A stretch of 64,000 nucleotides of DNA, from the NCBI RefSeq assembly GCF_002803605.1, contig NZ_PHRG01000002.1, positions 248,001-312,000 of the forward strand, read 5' to 3'. Positions 1-8,091 of this stretch are shown one piece after another; within the stretch, counting starts at the first letter, position 1, and every line of letters begins with the position of its first letter. Both the position numbers and the translations under genes were made by a program. This DNA comes from Acinetobacter pseudolwoffii. Its GTDB lineage: Bacteria > Pseudomonadota > Gammaproteobacteria > Pseudomonadales > Moraxellaceae. The notes below the pieces were generated by a model. That model searched no databases, had not been told where the DNA came from, and was given only the letters and a program-made list of their open reading frames with translations.

Positions 1-1
1 A

Positions 2-391
2 GAATGGGCATTGAAAGCTGCCAACGGCGGACTGGTTGATGCGATGTACTGGTTAGGTGAAGGTTATACCGTTTATGCCAAAGAACTGACTGAAGAAGAT
101 CCGGAAGAATCTAAAGCTCACTTTGAGTTAGCCTATTACTGGTTAAGTAAGGCCAATATCGAGAAGCACCCTGCTGCGACTTTAGAGCTGGCCGGTTTTT
201 ACCGTCGCGGTGATGTGATTGAAAAAGATGTAGAAAAATCAATCTCTTTAGTTAAACAGGCTGCGGAATGGGGCGAAGTTCAAGCGATGCGCGATCTTGC
301 ATTTATTTATGCCAATGGTTTAGGCGTAGATGGTAATGAAGAACAGGCCGAGTTCTGGACTCAAAAAGCAGATGCTGCTGAAGCTAAATAA
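2..391 (+). CDS. Sel1-repeat (TPR-like) protein, C-terminal fragment
   Basis: This is the 3' part of a gene that starts left of the window; the reading frame is open to the edge. About 129 residues are visible. They contain Sel1-type helical repeats: blocks such as DAMYWLGEGY, AYYWLSKANIEKHPAATLELAGFY and AMRDLAFIYANGLGV show the alternating small and aromatic residues and the A-x-x-x-L-G/A-x-x-Y pattern of the family. Sel1 repeats are protein-protein interaction scaffolds, so no enzymatic activity is expected. Without the N-terminus I cannot say whether it is secreted. A hairpin terminator follows directly. The family assignment is good; the partner and role are unknown. Confidence 0.8.
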   Translation, partial: EWALKAANGGLVDAMYWLGEGYTVYAKELTEEDPEESKAHFELAYYWLSKANIEKHPAATLELAGFYRRGDVIEKDVEKSISLVKQAAEWGEVQAMRDLAFIYANGLGVDGNEEQAEFWTQKADAAEAK

Positions 392-398
392 GTAAAAA

Positions 399-424
399 AA
401 GCCCGTCAGATGATGGGCTTTTTA
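399..424. terminator. Terminator after the Sel1 gene, shared with the convergent DUF4917 gene
   Basis: AAGCCC and GGGCTT arms, extended by a few more pairs including one G-U, with a run of A before and a run of T after. The hairpin can therefore work in both directions. It ends just before the natural stop codon (426-428) of the convergent DUF4917 reading frame. Confidence 0.8.
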
Positions 425-425
425 T

Positions 426-1454
426 TTAAGGATTATTCCAACAACCTGAACTTTGGCTGTCAAAAAATTCTATTTCGATATTTGGAGCTACTTTTTCATT
501 TTTTATAAGCCTATAAATTCGATGGCACTCTTCCTGATTATTTTGAAATATAGAAATAGCCACCTTACCTGATTGTTTGTTCTTAAATATCTACTTTACC
601 AAATGTGATTCCTGCTCGCCTAATCTCCAGCCATAAATGACTAAATTAGCTTTTTGAGTTATTAAATCTGGTAGAACTTCATAGAAAATAGTACTCAAAT
701 AGGGACTACTTTTTATAGATTCAAGCTTTTTAGTTCCCGTACCCTCGGCAACAAATAAAGGAATTTTATTATCTTCCCATTGTGAAGTAATAACTTCTAA
801 CAAACCCTCAAAATCCCCTCTTTGAACTTTAGTTTCGGTATTTTTTGCATCTCTGAAAATAGATAAACTACCATGTTGATAAAGACTCAAAGTTACTTCT
901 TTTTGATCATATATCGGTTCACGCATATCTTGCCAACTACTGCTAAAGATACCGCCATCCTGAAAACAATCTTTAAATTTATGACCGTCTCTTTCCCGAT
1001 TCCCATACATAAGAATCCAATACAGAATTAAATCATAATTAAGGGAGACTATAGTTTTAAACTGTTTTGTAAATTGATATAGCTGAGGTAATTGATCCGC
1101 GATATCAGAATGTACACAATGAACTTCCTTCACCACTTTAATAAGAGCTTCTTTTATATTTTCGTAAGCTGAATCAATTTTTTGATCAATTATTCCCAAA
1201 TGCTTGTTTACTAGCTTCGTATGCCAAACCAATCGTAAAATTAATTCAAAATCATCAGTTTCAAATTCTTTAAATAATTTTGCTATATCCTCATCAAATA
1301 ACTTTAATTCTTCCGCTTTTTCTTTTAGAGAACGAAAGTTAAAATCTTGATGCAAAGCAATACTCGAACCATTCCCGATAATTAAATTGCCATTCTTATA
1401 ATCATCTTTAATTTCAGCCCAGTCTTTGATTGCATACTCAAAACCATCAGTCAT
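426..1454 (-). pseudogene. DUF4917 (SIR2-like) protein gene with an in-frame TAG
   Basis: The intact part (593 to 1454) encodes 287 residues starting MTDGFEY. Features typical of DUF4917 proteins, which are distantly related to SIR2-like NAD-binding folds, are a GNGSSIA loop near residues 27-33, SLNYDL near residue 137, QHGSLSIF, and a YGWRLGEQESH motif near the end. The TAG at 591-593 comes straight after that motif. The same frame then stays open for another 54 codons (through VAISIFQNNQ and VAPNIEIEFF) to a TAA at 426-428, giving the roughly 340 residues expected for the family. I therefore read this as one gene broken by a nonsense codon; CAG to TAG is the simplest change. The region is more AT-rich than its neighbours, which suggests acquisition by transfer. 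A truncated but functional protein, or readthrough, cannot be excluded. Confidence 0.7.
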
Positions 1455-1540
1455 AGTTTATTCTCAAAATTTTCTTATTAGTCAGATATTAATCAATTTA
1501 AGATTGGAACAAAATCATTTTCCAAGTACAATACTGCGCT

Positions 1541-1640
1541 AGTCGAGGGATGCTGCGACGTTTTACAGGTACTAAATGTAAAATCGCTAGGCTCGACCAT
1601 CGGTCAGACATTCGTTCTGATCAACAACGGCATCCGCGAA
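1541..1640 (+). promoter_or_regulatory. S-adenosylhomocysteine (SAH) riboswitch upstream of ahcY
   Basis: The sequence follows the SAH riboswitch (ahcY RNA motif) plan. P1 is GTCGAG (1542-1547) with CTCGAC (1592-1597). P2 is TTTTACA (1561-1567) with TGTAAAA (1577-1583). The conserved segments GGATGCTGCGACG, GCTAGGCTCG and CAACGGCATCC are present. The pseudoknot is GGATGC (1548-1553) with GCATCC (1630-1635). A small extra hairpin (TCAGA/TCTGA) lies between P1 and the pseudoknot strand. In the known class, SAH binding switches on genes for SAH recycling. The ahcY ribosome-binding site is about 25 nt downstream, so control of translation or of nearby termination are both possible. Confidence 0.9.
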
Positions 1641-1677
1641 CAGAACGATCCAATCTATTTTTTCCTAGGAGATCCTG

Positions 1678-3060
1678 ATGAACGCGGTTACTGCTTCATT
1701 TACAGATTACAAAGTTGCTGATATTTCACTTGCTGATTACGGCCGTAAAGAAATTAAACTTGCAGAAGCTGAAATGCCAGCCCTTATGGGTCTGCGTAAA
1801 CGCTATGCTGCTGCTAAACCACTTGCAGGCGCGAAAATTCTCGGCTGTATCCACATGACCATTCAAACTGCTGTTCTTATTGAAACACTGGTTGAATTGG
1901 GCGCCGAAGTTCGCTGGACTTCATGTAACATCTTCTCTACTCAAGACCATGCTGCTGCTGCAATTGCTGCTGCGGGTATTCCTGTTTTTGCTTGGAAAGG
2001 CGAAACTGAAGAAGAATACATGTGGTGTCTTGAACAACAAATCAATGTCAATGGCACGCCTTGGGATGCCAACATGATTCTTGACGATGGCGGTGACTTA
2101 ACGCTACTTGTTCATGAAAAATACCCAGAAGTGATTGCTAAAATTCACGGTGTGACTGAAGAAACCACGACAGGTGTTCAACGTCTGTACGAAATGCTTC
2201 GTGATGGCACGTTGAAAGTTCCTGCAATCAACGTAAACGATTCTGTTACTAAATCTAAAAACGACAACAAATACGGTTGCCGTCACTCACTTAACGACGC
2301 AATTAAACGTGGTACAGATATGCTGTTATCTGGCCGTCGTGCGCTTGTGATCGGTTACGGTGACGTGGGTAAAGGTTCTGCTCAATCACTTCGTCAAGAA
2401 GGCATGATTGTACGTGTTACTGAAGTTGATCCAATCTGTGCGATGCAAGCATGCATGGATGGTTACGAAGTTGTATCTCCATACAAAAATGGCGTGCAAA
2501 CAGGCAAGAAAGAAGACGTAAATACTGACCTTCTTCAAAACACTGACCTGATCGTAACAACAACTGGTAACTACCATGTTTGTGATGCAGCGATGCTTGA
2601 TTCACTAAAAGCGGGTGCTGTGGTATGTAACATCGGTCACTTTGATACTGAAATCGACACCAACTACTTACGTGGTTACAAGTGGGTTGAAGTGAAGCCA
2701 CAAGTACACCAAGTATATCGTTCAGAAAATGAAAACGATTACCTCATCCTTTTATCTGAAGGTCGTTTGGTGAATCTTGGTAATGCGACTGGTCACCCAT
2801 CACGTATTATGGATGGTTCATTTGCCAACCAGGTATTGGGTCAAATGCATTTATTCGCTGAGAAATTTGCTGATCTTCCAGAATCTGAAAAAGCTGCGCA
2901 AATTCGTGTAGAGCTTCTTCCTAAGAAATTAGACGAAGAAGTCGCTGCTGCAATGGTTGCAGGTTTTGGTGGTGTTCTGACTCAATTAACTCAAGAGCAA
3001 GCGGATTACTTAGGCGTTCAAGTTGAAGGTCCATTCAAGTCTGATGCTTATAAATACTAA
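1678..3060 (+). CDS. ahcY: Adenosylhomocysteinase (SAH hydrolase)
   Basis: Cytosolic NAD-dependent enzyme that reversibly splits S-adenosylhomocysteine into adenosine and homocysteine. It relieves product inhibition of methyltransferases and feeds the methionine cycle. The 460 residues contain the NAD-binding glycine loop [12 protein letters not shown], the substrate-site segments [13 protein letters not shown] and [10 protein letters not shown], the [10 protein letters not shown] block and the C-terminal KSDAYKY that reaches the partner subunit's NAD. The start is ATG with TAGGAG 7 nt upstream. It sits under the SAH riboswitch. metF follows after about 180 nt of repeat-rich spacer, joining two methionine-cycle steps. 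Nothing is missing; assignment is secure. Confidence 0.98.
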   Translation: MNAVTASFTDYKVADISLADYGRKEIKLAEAEMPALMGLRKRYAAAKPLAGAKILGCIHMTIQTAVLIETLVELGAEVRWTSCNIFSTQDHAAAAIAAAGIPVFAWKGETEEEYMWCLEQQINVNGTPWDANMILDDGGDLTLLVHEKYPEVIAKIHGVTEETTTGVQRLYEMLRDGTLKVPAINVNDSVTKSKNDNKYGCRHSLNDAIKRGTDMLLSGRRALVIGYGDVGKGSAQSLRQEGMIVRVTEVDPICAMQACMDGYEVVSPYKNGVQTGKKEDVNTDLLQNTDLIVTTTGNYHVCDAAMLDSLKAGAVVCNIGHFDTEIDTNYLRGYKWVEVKPQVHQVYRSENENDYLILLSEGRLVNLGNATGHPSRIMDGSFANQVLGQMHLFAEKFADLPESEKAAQIRVELLPKKLDEEVAAAMVAGFGGVLTQLTQEQADYLGVQVEGPFKSDAYKY

Positions 3061-3070
3061 TTAAACTCCA

Positions 3071-3195
3071 CCCTCTCCCTAACCCTCTCCCATAGGGAGA
3101 GGGAACATTCATTACCAAATGTATGTCATCGAGGGTAAATCCTCTCCTGAGCGTGCTTAAAGCACTGCTTTGAAGCTCAGCGCAAGAGAGGATTT
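3071..3195. repeat. Hairpin repeat cluster between ahcY and metF
   Basis: Two structures are visible. The first is CCCTCTCCC / GGGAGAGGG (3083-3091 and 3095-3103), preceded by a second CCCTCTCCC copy; it may act as the ahcY terminator although it has no T run. The second is a long nested inverted repeat: AAATCCTCTC (3137-3146) with GAGAGGATTT (3186-3195), CTGAGC with GCTCAG inside it, and GTGCTT with AAGCAC inside that. The look is that of a dispersed REP/MITE-like element rather than of a gene. Confidence 0.7.
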
Positions 3196-3242
3196 AGGAG
3201 AGGTAAAACTAATTAAAAAGTATTTATAAAAAGGATTTGAAC

Positions 3243-4079
3243 ATGTCTAAACAGATTCCAATTTCATTTGAATTCTTCCCGACCAAAACTGATGTGGGTG
3301 CGGAAAAACTCAAAGTGGTTCATCAAGAACTACAATTGCTCAATCCAGAATTTTTCTCTGTAACTTATGGTGCAGGTGGTTCAACTCGTGAACGCACCCT
3401 GTCTACCATCAACGATTTTAATGGCAAAGGTGCACCGGTTGCCCCTCACCTGTCATGTATCGGCGATGACAAAGCGCGTATTGCAGAACTGCTTGATCTG
3501 TACAAATCACAAGGCATTGACCGTATTGTTGCCCTCCGCGGTGACTTGCCATCAGGTCAGGTTGGTTTGGGTGAATTACCCTATGCCGCTGATCTGGTTC
3601 GCTTTATCCGTGAATATTCAGGCGATCATTTCAAAATTGAAGTCGCAGCTTATCCGGAAATGCATCCTCAGGCAGAAAGCTTTGATCAAGACATCCAGCA
3701 CTTTGTTGAAAAAGTACAAGCTGGTGCCAATGCAGCATTAACCCAGTTCTTTTTCAATCCAGATGCTTATTTCTACTTTGTAGAGCGCATCCAGAAAGCC
3801 GGAATTGATATTCCTGTGGCGCCGGGCATTATGCCAATCACCAATGCCAGCAACCTGATCCGCTTTGCGGACGGTACCGGTGCCGAGATTCCACGCTGGA
3901 TTCGCAAGCAACTGGCAACCTATGGTGATGATACTGCCAGCATCAAAGCCTTTGGCCACGAAGTTGTGGTTAAATTCTGTGAGCGTCTGCTTGCAGGTGG
4001 TGCACCAAGCTTGCACTTCTACACCATGAACACCACTGATCCTACACGCCAACTTGTAAAAGACTTAGGTCTAGCATAA
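3243..4079 (+). CDS. metF: 5,10-methylenetetrahydrofolate reductase
   Basis: Flavoenzyme that reduces 5,10-methylene-THF to 5-methyl-THF, the methyl donor for methionine synthesis. It is a single TIM barrel of 278 residues, the usual bacterial size. Visible landmarks are SFEFFPTKT at the N-terminus with the catalytic Glu, VTYGAGGSTRERT, LRGD, AAYPEMHP and TQFFFNPD. I place the start at ATG 3243, with AAGGA 7 nt upstream; a TTG two codons earlier is less likely. It lies downstream of ahcY on the same strand, so both homocysteine supply and its methyl donor are encoded together. Whether the riboswitch-controlled transcript continues through the intervening hairpins is not known. Confidence 0.96.
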   Translation: MSKQIPISFEFFPTKTDVGAEKLKVVHQELQLLNPEFFSVTYGAGGSTRERTLSTINDFNGKGAPVAPHLSCIGDDKARIAELLDLYKSQGIDRIVALRGDLPSGQVGLGELPYAADLVRFIREYSGDHFKIEVAAYPEMHPQAESFDQDIQHFVEKVQAGANAALTQFFFNPDAYFYFVERIQKAGIDIPVAPGIMPITNASNLIRFADGTGAEIPRWIRKQLATYGDDTASIKAFGHEVVVKFCERLLAGGAPSLHFYTMNTTDPTRQLVKDLGLA

Positions 4080-4187
4080 GTTTTTAGGCTGCATTGATTT
4101 CACCCATTTTCTCCCCTTGGGAACAACACAAAGAGGGTGTAAATAGCAATGCAGTCTTGTTTTGTTCCATCTGAGAGTAATCCTTAC

Positions 4188-4898
4188 ATGCCACGTTTTT
4201 TTATTGAAGCAGACTTAAATGTTGATACTACGGTTGAGTTAACGGAAACCGTTTTTCATCATTGGGTAAAGGTATTACGTGCTCAAGCGGGCGAAGCCGC
4301 GACCCTGTTCAATGGACGGGGTGGCGAATATGAAGTGACCTTAACTGAGGTTGCTAAAAAATCAGCCACAGTATCGGTCAATACATTTAATCCGGCCAAT
4401 CGCACACCCAAGTTTCAGGCCTTTCTCGGTCAGGTGATGAGCAAAGGCGACCGCATGGATTACGCGATTCAAAAAGCTGTGGAATTGGGCGTTTCCGAAA
4501 TTCAGCTGCTGACTTCGGATCGTTGTGAAATGCGCTTGAAGTATGATCGTGACCAGAAAAAACTGGATCACTGGCAAGGGATCGCGATTGCAGCATGTGA
4601 ACAGTGTGGACTGAATATTGTGCCTAAAATTTTAGCACCAATATCACTTGAAAAATGGTTGGAAACCGAGCTACCCAAGACCAAACTGGTTTTGGCCCCC
4701 AATAAAGATGAAACAGATGTACTGGCAGATGCGACCCTAGATATTGCCCTGCTGATTGGCCCTGAAGGCGGTCTCAGTGAGGCAGAAATTACAGCGGCAA
4801 ATGCAAAAGGTTTTCTAAACTGGTGTATTGGTGAACGCGTACTACGTACCGAAACAGCCCCTGTCGTGGCCCTTTCAATTTTGAACTATAATCTCTAG
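4188..4898 (+). CDS. rsmE: 16S rRNA (uracil1498-N3)-methyltransferase
   Basis: SPOUT-class SAM-dependent methyltransferase that modifies U1498 in 16S rRNA on the assembled 30S subunit. From MPRFFIEA the protein is 236 residues and aligns with family members along its whole length. It has an N-terminal PUA-like part (HHWVKVLRAQAG), then LGQVMSKGDRMDYAIQKAVELGV, IAIAACEQCG and the C-terminal knot LLIGPEGGLSEAEI with GERVLRTETAPVVAL. An in-frame ATG at 4149 would add 13 residues; I prefer 4188 because family members start close to this PRF/PRI motif. It may be read with metF (about 110 nt away), though no promoter or terminator is obvious between them. Confidence 0.93.
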   Translation: MPRFFIEADLNVDTTVELTETVFHHWVKVLRAQAGEAATLFNGRGGEYEVTLTEVAKKSATVSVNTFNPANRTPKFQAFLGQVMSKGDRMDYAIQKAVELGVSEIQLLTSDRCEMRLKYDRDQKKLDHWQGIAIAACEQCGLNIVPKILAPISLEKWLETELPKTKLVLAPNKDETDVLADATLDIALLIGPEGGLSEAEITAANAKGFLNWCIGERVLRTETAPVVALSILNYNL

Positions 4899-5074
4899 TT
4901 CATCAGGCCAGTAAAAATTTGTCTTTAATTTTGTTGATTTTTATTCCTAAGACCTCTAATCTCGACGAAAGAATAATAACTATTGATGAGTTAATTTTAC
5001 ACATTTCCTGGAGTTTTTTTATAAGAACAATACATAGGGAAAAACGTTTAGGATGAATACAGGCATTGAATCAC

Positions 5075-7951
5075 ATGGTTGATAAGCAAGACGACTATAT
5101 CCAGCAGCATTTGCATCATGCTCAGATTGCGAACACACTTCGCCATAGTCGCTATTTTTTAATCAGTATAATGGTGATTTGCCTTTATATTTTTTGTATT
5201 TATCACCTTCAATATCGTCCTTCCAATACCTATTTTAATACCTGGTTTATTCTGACCGAGCTACTGGTCAGTATGTGCTGGTTGGTGAGCACACTTTATT
5301 TTAAGCCTGAACAATATGATTTGAAAGGCGCACATCGCTGGTTACAGATTCAGAGTCTTGCCGTCGGGAGCTGTATTGCTGTCGGTATTTATACAATTTA
5401 TTACTATTTGCCGCAGGCCAATCCTGCATTCGAAGATATTGAAGCACTGACCTTGTCTGCTCTGCTCCTGATTGTGACTCAGGCATTTGGCTTGACTTAT
5501 CTGACCCAAAAACTCAGTTATTTCTGCCTGGTATTTTTACCCTCTTTATTCCCTTTTTTATTGTCGCAAATTTATCATGTCAGCCTTTCCAATCCCTTCT
5601 TCGGTCTGGCCTTAAATTTTGCGGTGATTGTCATTCTGCTGTGTGCCAATAGTAGTTATCGTATTCATCGCCGGACATCGCGCTTGTATGCAGAAAACAG
5701 TCTGCTGGTTAAAAATGCCGAACAGCAAGTGGCCTGGACTGATGAGCTGTGCCAGCAACTGCAAACTGAAGTCAATAAATCCAAAGATATTGAATTACAA
5801 TTACAGCTCAACAATCAATTACTGGAACAAAAAGTACGGGAACGTACCTATGATATTGAACAGATTAATCATCATTTGAAAAATCAGCAACAGAACCTGG
5901 ATCTTGCCCATGAGATTGCCGGCATTCGCCCATGGGACTGGAATATCAAAGACCGTCTCATTACATTAACCAATCATAAAGATGAAAAAATTCTGCGTGA
6001 TTCCAAAGATCATCATCTGCAATTAGAGCATCTGATTCACCCCGATGATCTGGACTATTTTAAGCGCAACATGAAACAGCATTTACGTGGCCAGATTGAG
6101 CGTTATGATGCCACTTACCGGATTCTGCTCAGTGATGGCAGCTGGAACTGGGTGCATGATATTGGCCGCGTGATTAGCCGTGATCCTAAAAATAACAAAC
6201 CTTTGCGAATGGTGGGTATTCGTCGTGATATTCAGCAGGAACGTATTTCTCAAGAACGTTTAAAACTGGTTGCCAGTGTACTGGAACAGGCCGCGGAAGG
6301 GATTTTTATTCTTAATCCTGAACTGTATTATATTGATGTCAATCCTCACTATGAATACCTGAGTGGCTTTGAGCGTGAGCAGATCATCGGTAAGTCTTTA
6401 TTCGATCTTGTTGCACAAAATAAAGCTGAACAGCGCAGCAACCATGCCAGTATTATCAAACAGCTTCAAAAGATTGGCTCCTATGATGGCGAGGTATACG
6501 CCAAATTCATGTCGGGCAAACAATCCGCCTTATGGTTACACATCAATGCCGTCACCGATGATGAAGGCCGGATTACCCATTATGTCGGGATTGTCTCGGA
6601 TCTGACCGAACGCAAATTACAGGAACAGCGCCTGTCTTATCTGGAAAATTATGACCCACTGACCGATTTACCGAATCGTTTCTATTATAACTATCAGCTG
6701 CATCAATATCTGGTCTCGCAAAAAGATTCCATTCAGCAGATGGCCGTGATTCGCCTGAATATCGATCGCTTCCGTCCATTAAATGAATATCTATCCAATA
6801 ATGGCGGGGATGAACTTTTACGTCAGGTCGCGCAGCGCCTGCGCATGAACAATGCAGAAGCCTTGTTTGTGGCGCATCTGAATGGTGATGATTTTGCGAT
6901 TATCTATGAGATTTCACATATTCGCCCTTCAGTACAGCGACACTGTGAACGCATCGCGCAGGCATTTACCACTCCATTTAATATTTACGGTCAGGATTAT
7001 GTGATCACGCTTTCCATGGGCGTGGCATTTTATCCAGATCATGGTCGTCAACTCGATTATTTAAACAACTGTGCCGAACAGGCCCTGAACGAAGCTAAAA
7101 ATCTGGGCGGCAATACCATTCACTTTTATTCTAATCAAAGTGATGGTCTACAAGAAACGGGGATTTTTCTGGAACGGGATTTGCGTAAAGCCATCCAGAA
7201 TAATGAGCTGATTGTTTATTATCAGCCAAAAATTAATTTCAGTGATCAGCGCATTTATGGCTTTGAAGCCTTGATTCGCTGGAATCATCCCGAAAAAGGC
7301 ATTATTCCACCCGGCTTGTTTATCCCTTTAGCCGAACAGACCAGCCTGATTTCAGATATTGGCCGTCTGGTCATCCAGCAGACAGCCAAACAGATTCGCC
7401 AATGGAACAACCTGGGCTTTAATCATATTTGTGTATCAGTCAACGTCGTGGCGCAGCAATTGCGCCGCGGTCAGTTACTCGATGACCTGGATCAGGCCAT
7501 TGCCGACAACCAGATTTCAGGTGCCAGTCTGGAACTGGAAATTACCGAATCGTCTTTAATTGAAAATTCGGAAGCAGTCAAAAACCTGCTGAACGAAATC
7601 AAACAGCGACAGATCCATATTGCTCTGGATGATTTTGGCACGGGGTATTCATCCCTGTCCTATCTTGCTGATTTCCCGATTGATACCCTAAAAATTGACC
7701 GCAGTTTTGTGTCCAAGATTGGTGAAAACAAACAGGAAGCCATTGTCAGTGCCATGGTGGCGATGGGTAAAGCCATGGGCATGACCGTGGTCGCGGAAGG
7801 CATCGAGACTGAAGAGCAGTTAGCATATCTACATGATTTAGACTGTGATATCGCTCAAGGATATTTATTCTCCAAACCGCTGCCAGAAGAGGACGCCACT
7901 GCGTATTTGACACAAAATATGACCAATGATTCTTATACTTATCAAGTCTAA
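5075..7951 (+). CDS. Membrane PAS-GGDEF-EAL protein, probable c-di-GMP phosphodiesterase
   Basis: About 958 residues. The first 200 residues hold about six hydrophobic helices. A coiled-coil linker (around 210-280) leads to two PAS/PAC modules (around 285-395 and 400-520), the second containing AAEGIFILNPE. A GGDEF domain (around 530-700) has a degenerate signature: NGDDF replaces GGDEF, so diguanylate cyclase activity is doubtful. The EAL domain (around 710-950) looks active: FEALIRW, ITESSL, LDDFGTGYSSL, DTLKIDRSFV, VVAEGIET and AQGYLFSKPL keep the metal and catalytic residues. Expected role: a sensor at the inner membrane that degrades c-di-GMP and so affects biofilm or motility. Start codon is uncertain (ATG 5075 or a TTG at 5066). 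It is a single gene; the signal sensed is unknown. Confidence 0.9.
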   Translation: MVDKQDDYIQQHLHHAQIANTLRHSRYFLISIMVICLYIFCIYHLQYRPSNTYFNTWFILTELLVSMCWLVSTLYFKPEQYDLKGAHRWLQIQSLAVGSCIAVGIYTIYYYLPQANPAFEDIEALTLSALLLIVTQAFGLTYLTQKLSYFCLVFLPSLFPFLLSQIYHVSLSNPFFGLALNFAVIVILLCANSSYRIHRRTSRLYAENSLLVKNAEQQVAWTDELCQQLQTEVNKSKDIELQLQLNNQLLEQKVRERTYDIEQINHHLKNQQQNLDLAHEIAGIRPWDWNIKDRLITLTNHKDEKILRDSKDHHLQLEHLIHPDDLDYFKRNMKQHLRGQIERYDATYRILLSDGSWNWVHDIGRVISRDPKNNKPLRMVGIRRDIQQERISQERLKLVASVLEQAAEGIFILNPELYYIDVNPHYEYLSGFEREQIIGKSLFDLVAQNKAEQRSNHASIIKQLQKIGSYDGEVYAKFMSGKQSALWLHINAVTDDEGRITHYVGIVSDLTERKLQEQRLSYLENYDPLTDLPNRFYYNYQLHQYLVSQKDSIQQMAVIRLNIDRFRPLNEYLSNNGGDELLRQVAQRLRMNNAEALFVAHLNGDDFAIIYEISHIRPSVQRHCERIAQAFTTPFNIYGQDYVITLSMGVAFYPDHGRQLDYLNNCAEQALNEAKNLGGNTIHFYSNQSDGLQETGIFLERDLRKAIQNNELIVYYQPKINFSDQRIYGFEALIRWNHPEKGIIPPGLFIPLAEQTSLISDIGRLVIQQTAKQIRQWNNLGFNHICVSVNVVAQQLRRGQLLDDLDQAIADNQISGASLELEITESSLIENSEAVKNLLNEIKQRQIHIALDDFGTGYSSLSYLADFPIDTLKIDRSFVSKIGENKQEAIVSAMVAMGKAMGMTVVAEGIETEEQLAYLHDLDCDIAQGYLFSKPLPEEDATAYLTQNMTNDSYTYQV

Positions 7952-8091
7952 GTTTATACCCTACCCCAATAAGATTGTTGGAAAAACGGCCGTCTTTGGC
8001 TGTGCGAACTGGCGAACAAATGGTATATTCGGGGACATAAATAAATTTTTTACCCGCTGACCGGGTAATCTTTACAACGATCGAGAGACTG

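Noticed and set aside
3071..3104. CCCTCTCCC repeats as the start of a CRISPR or an insertion sequence end
   Set aside because: Only two short copies, no spacers, no transposase and no target-site duplication that I can see.
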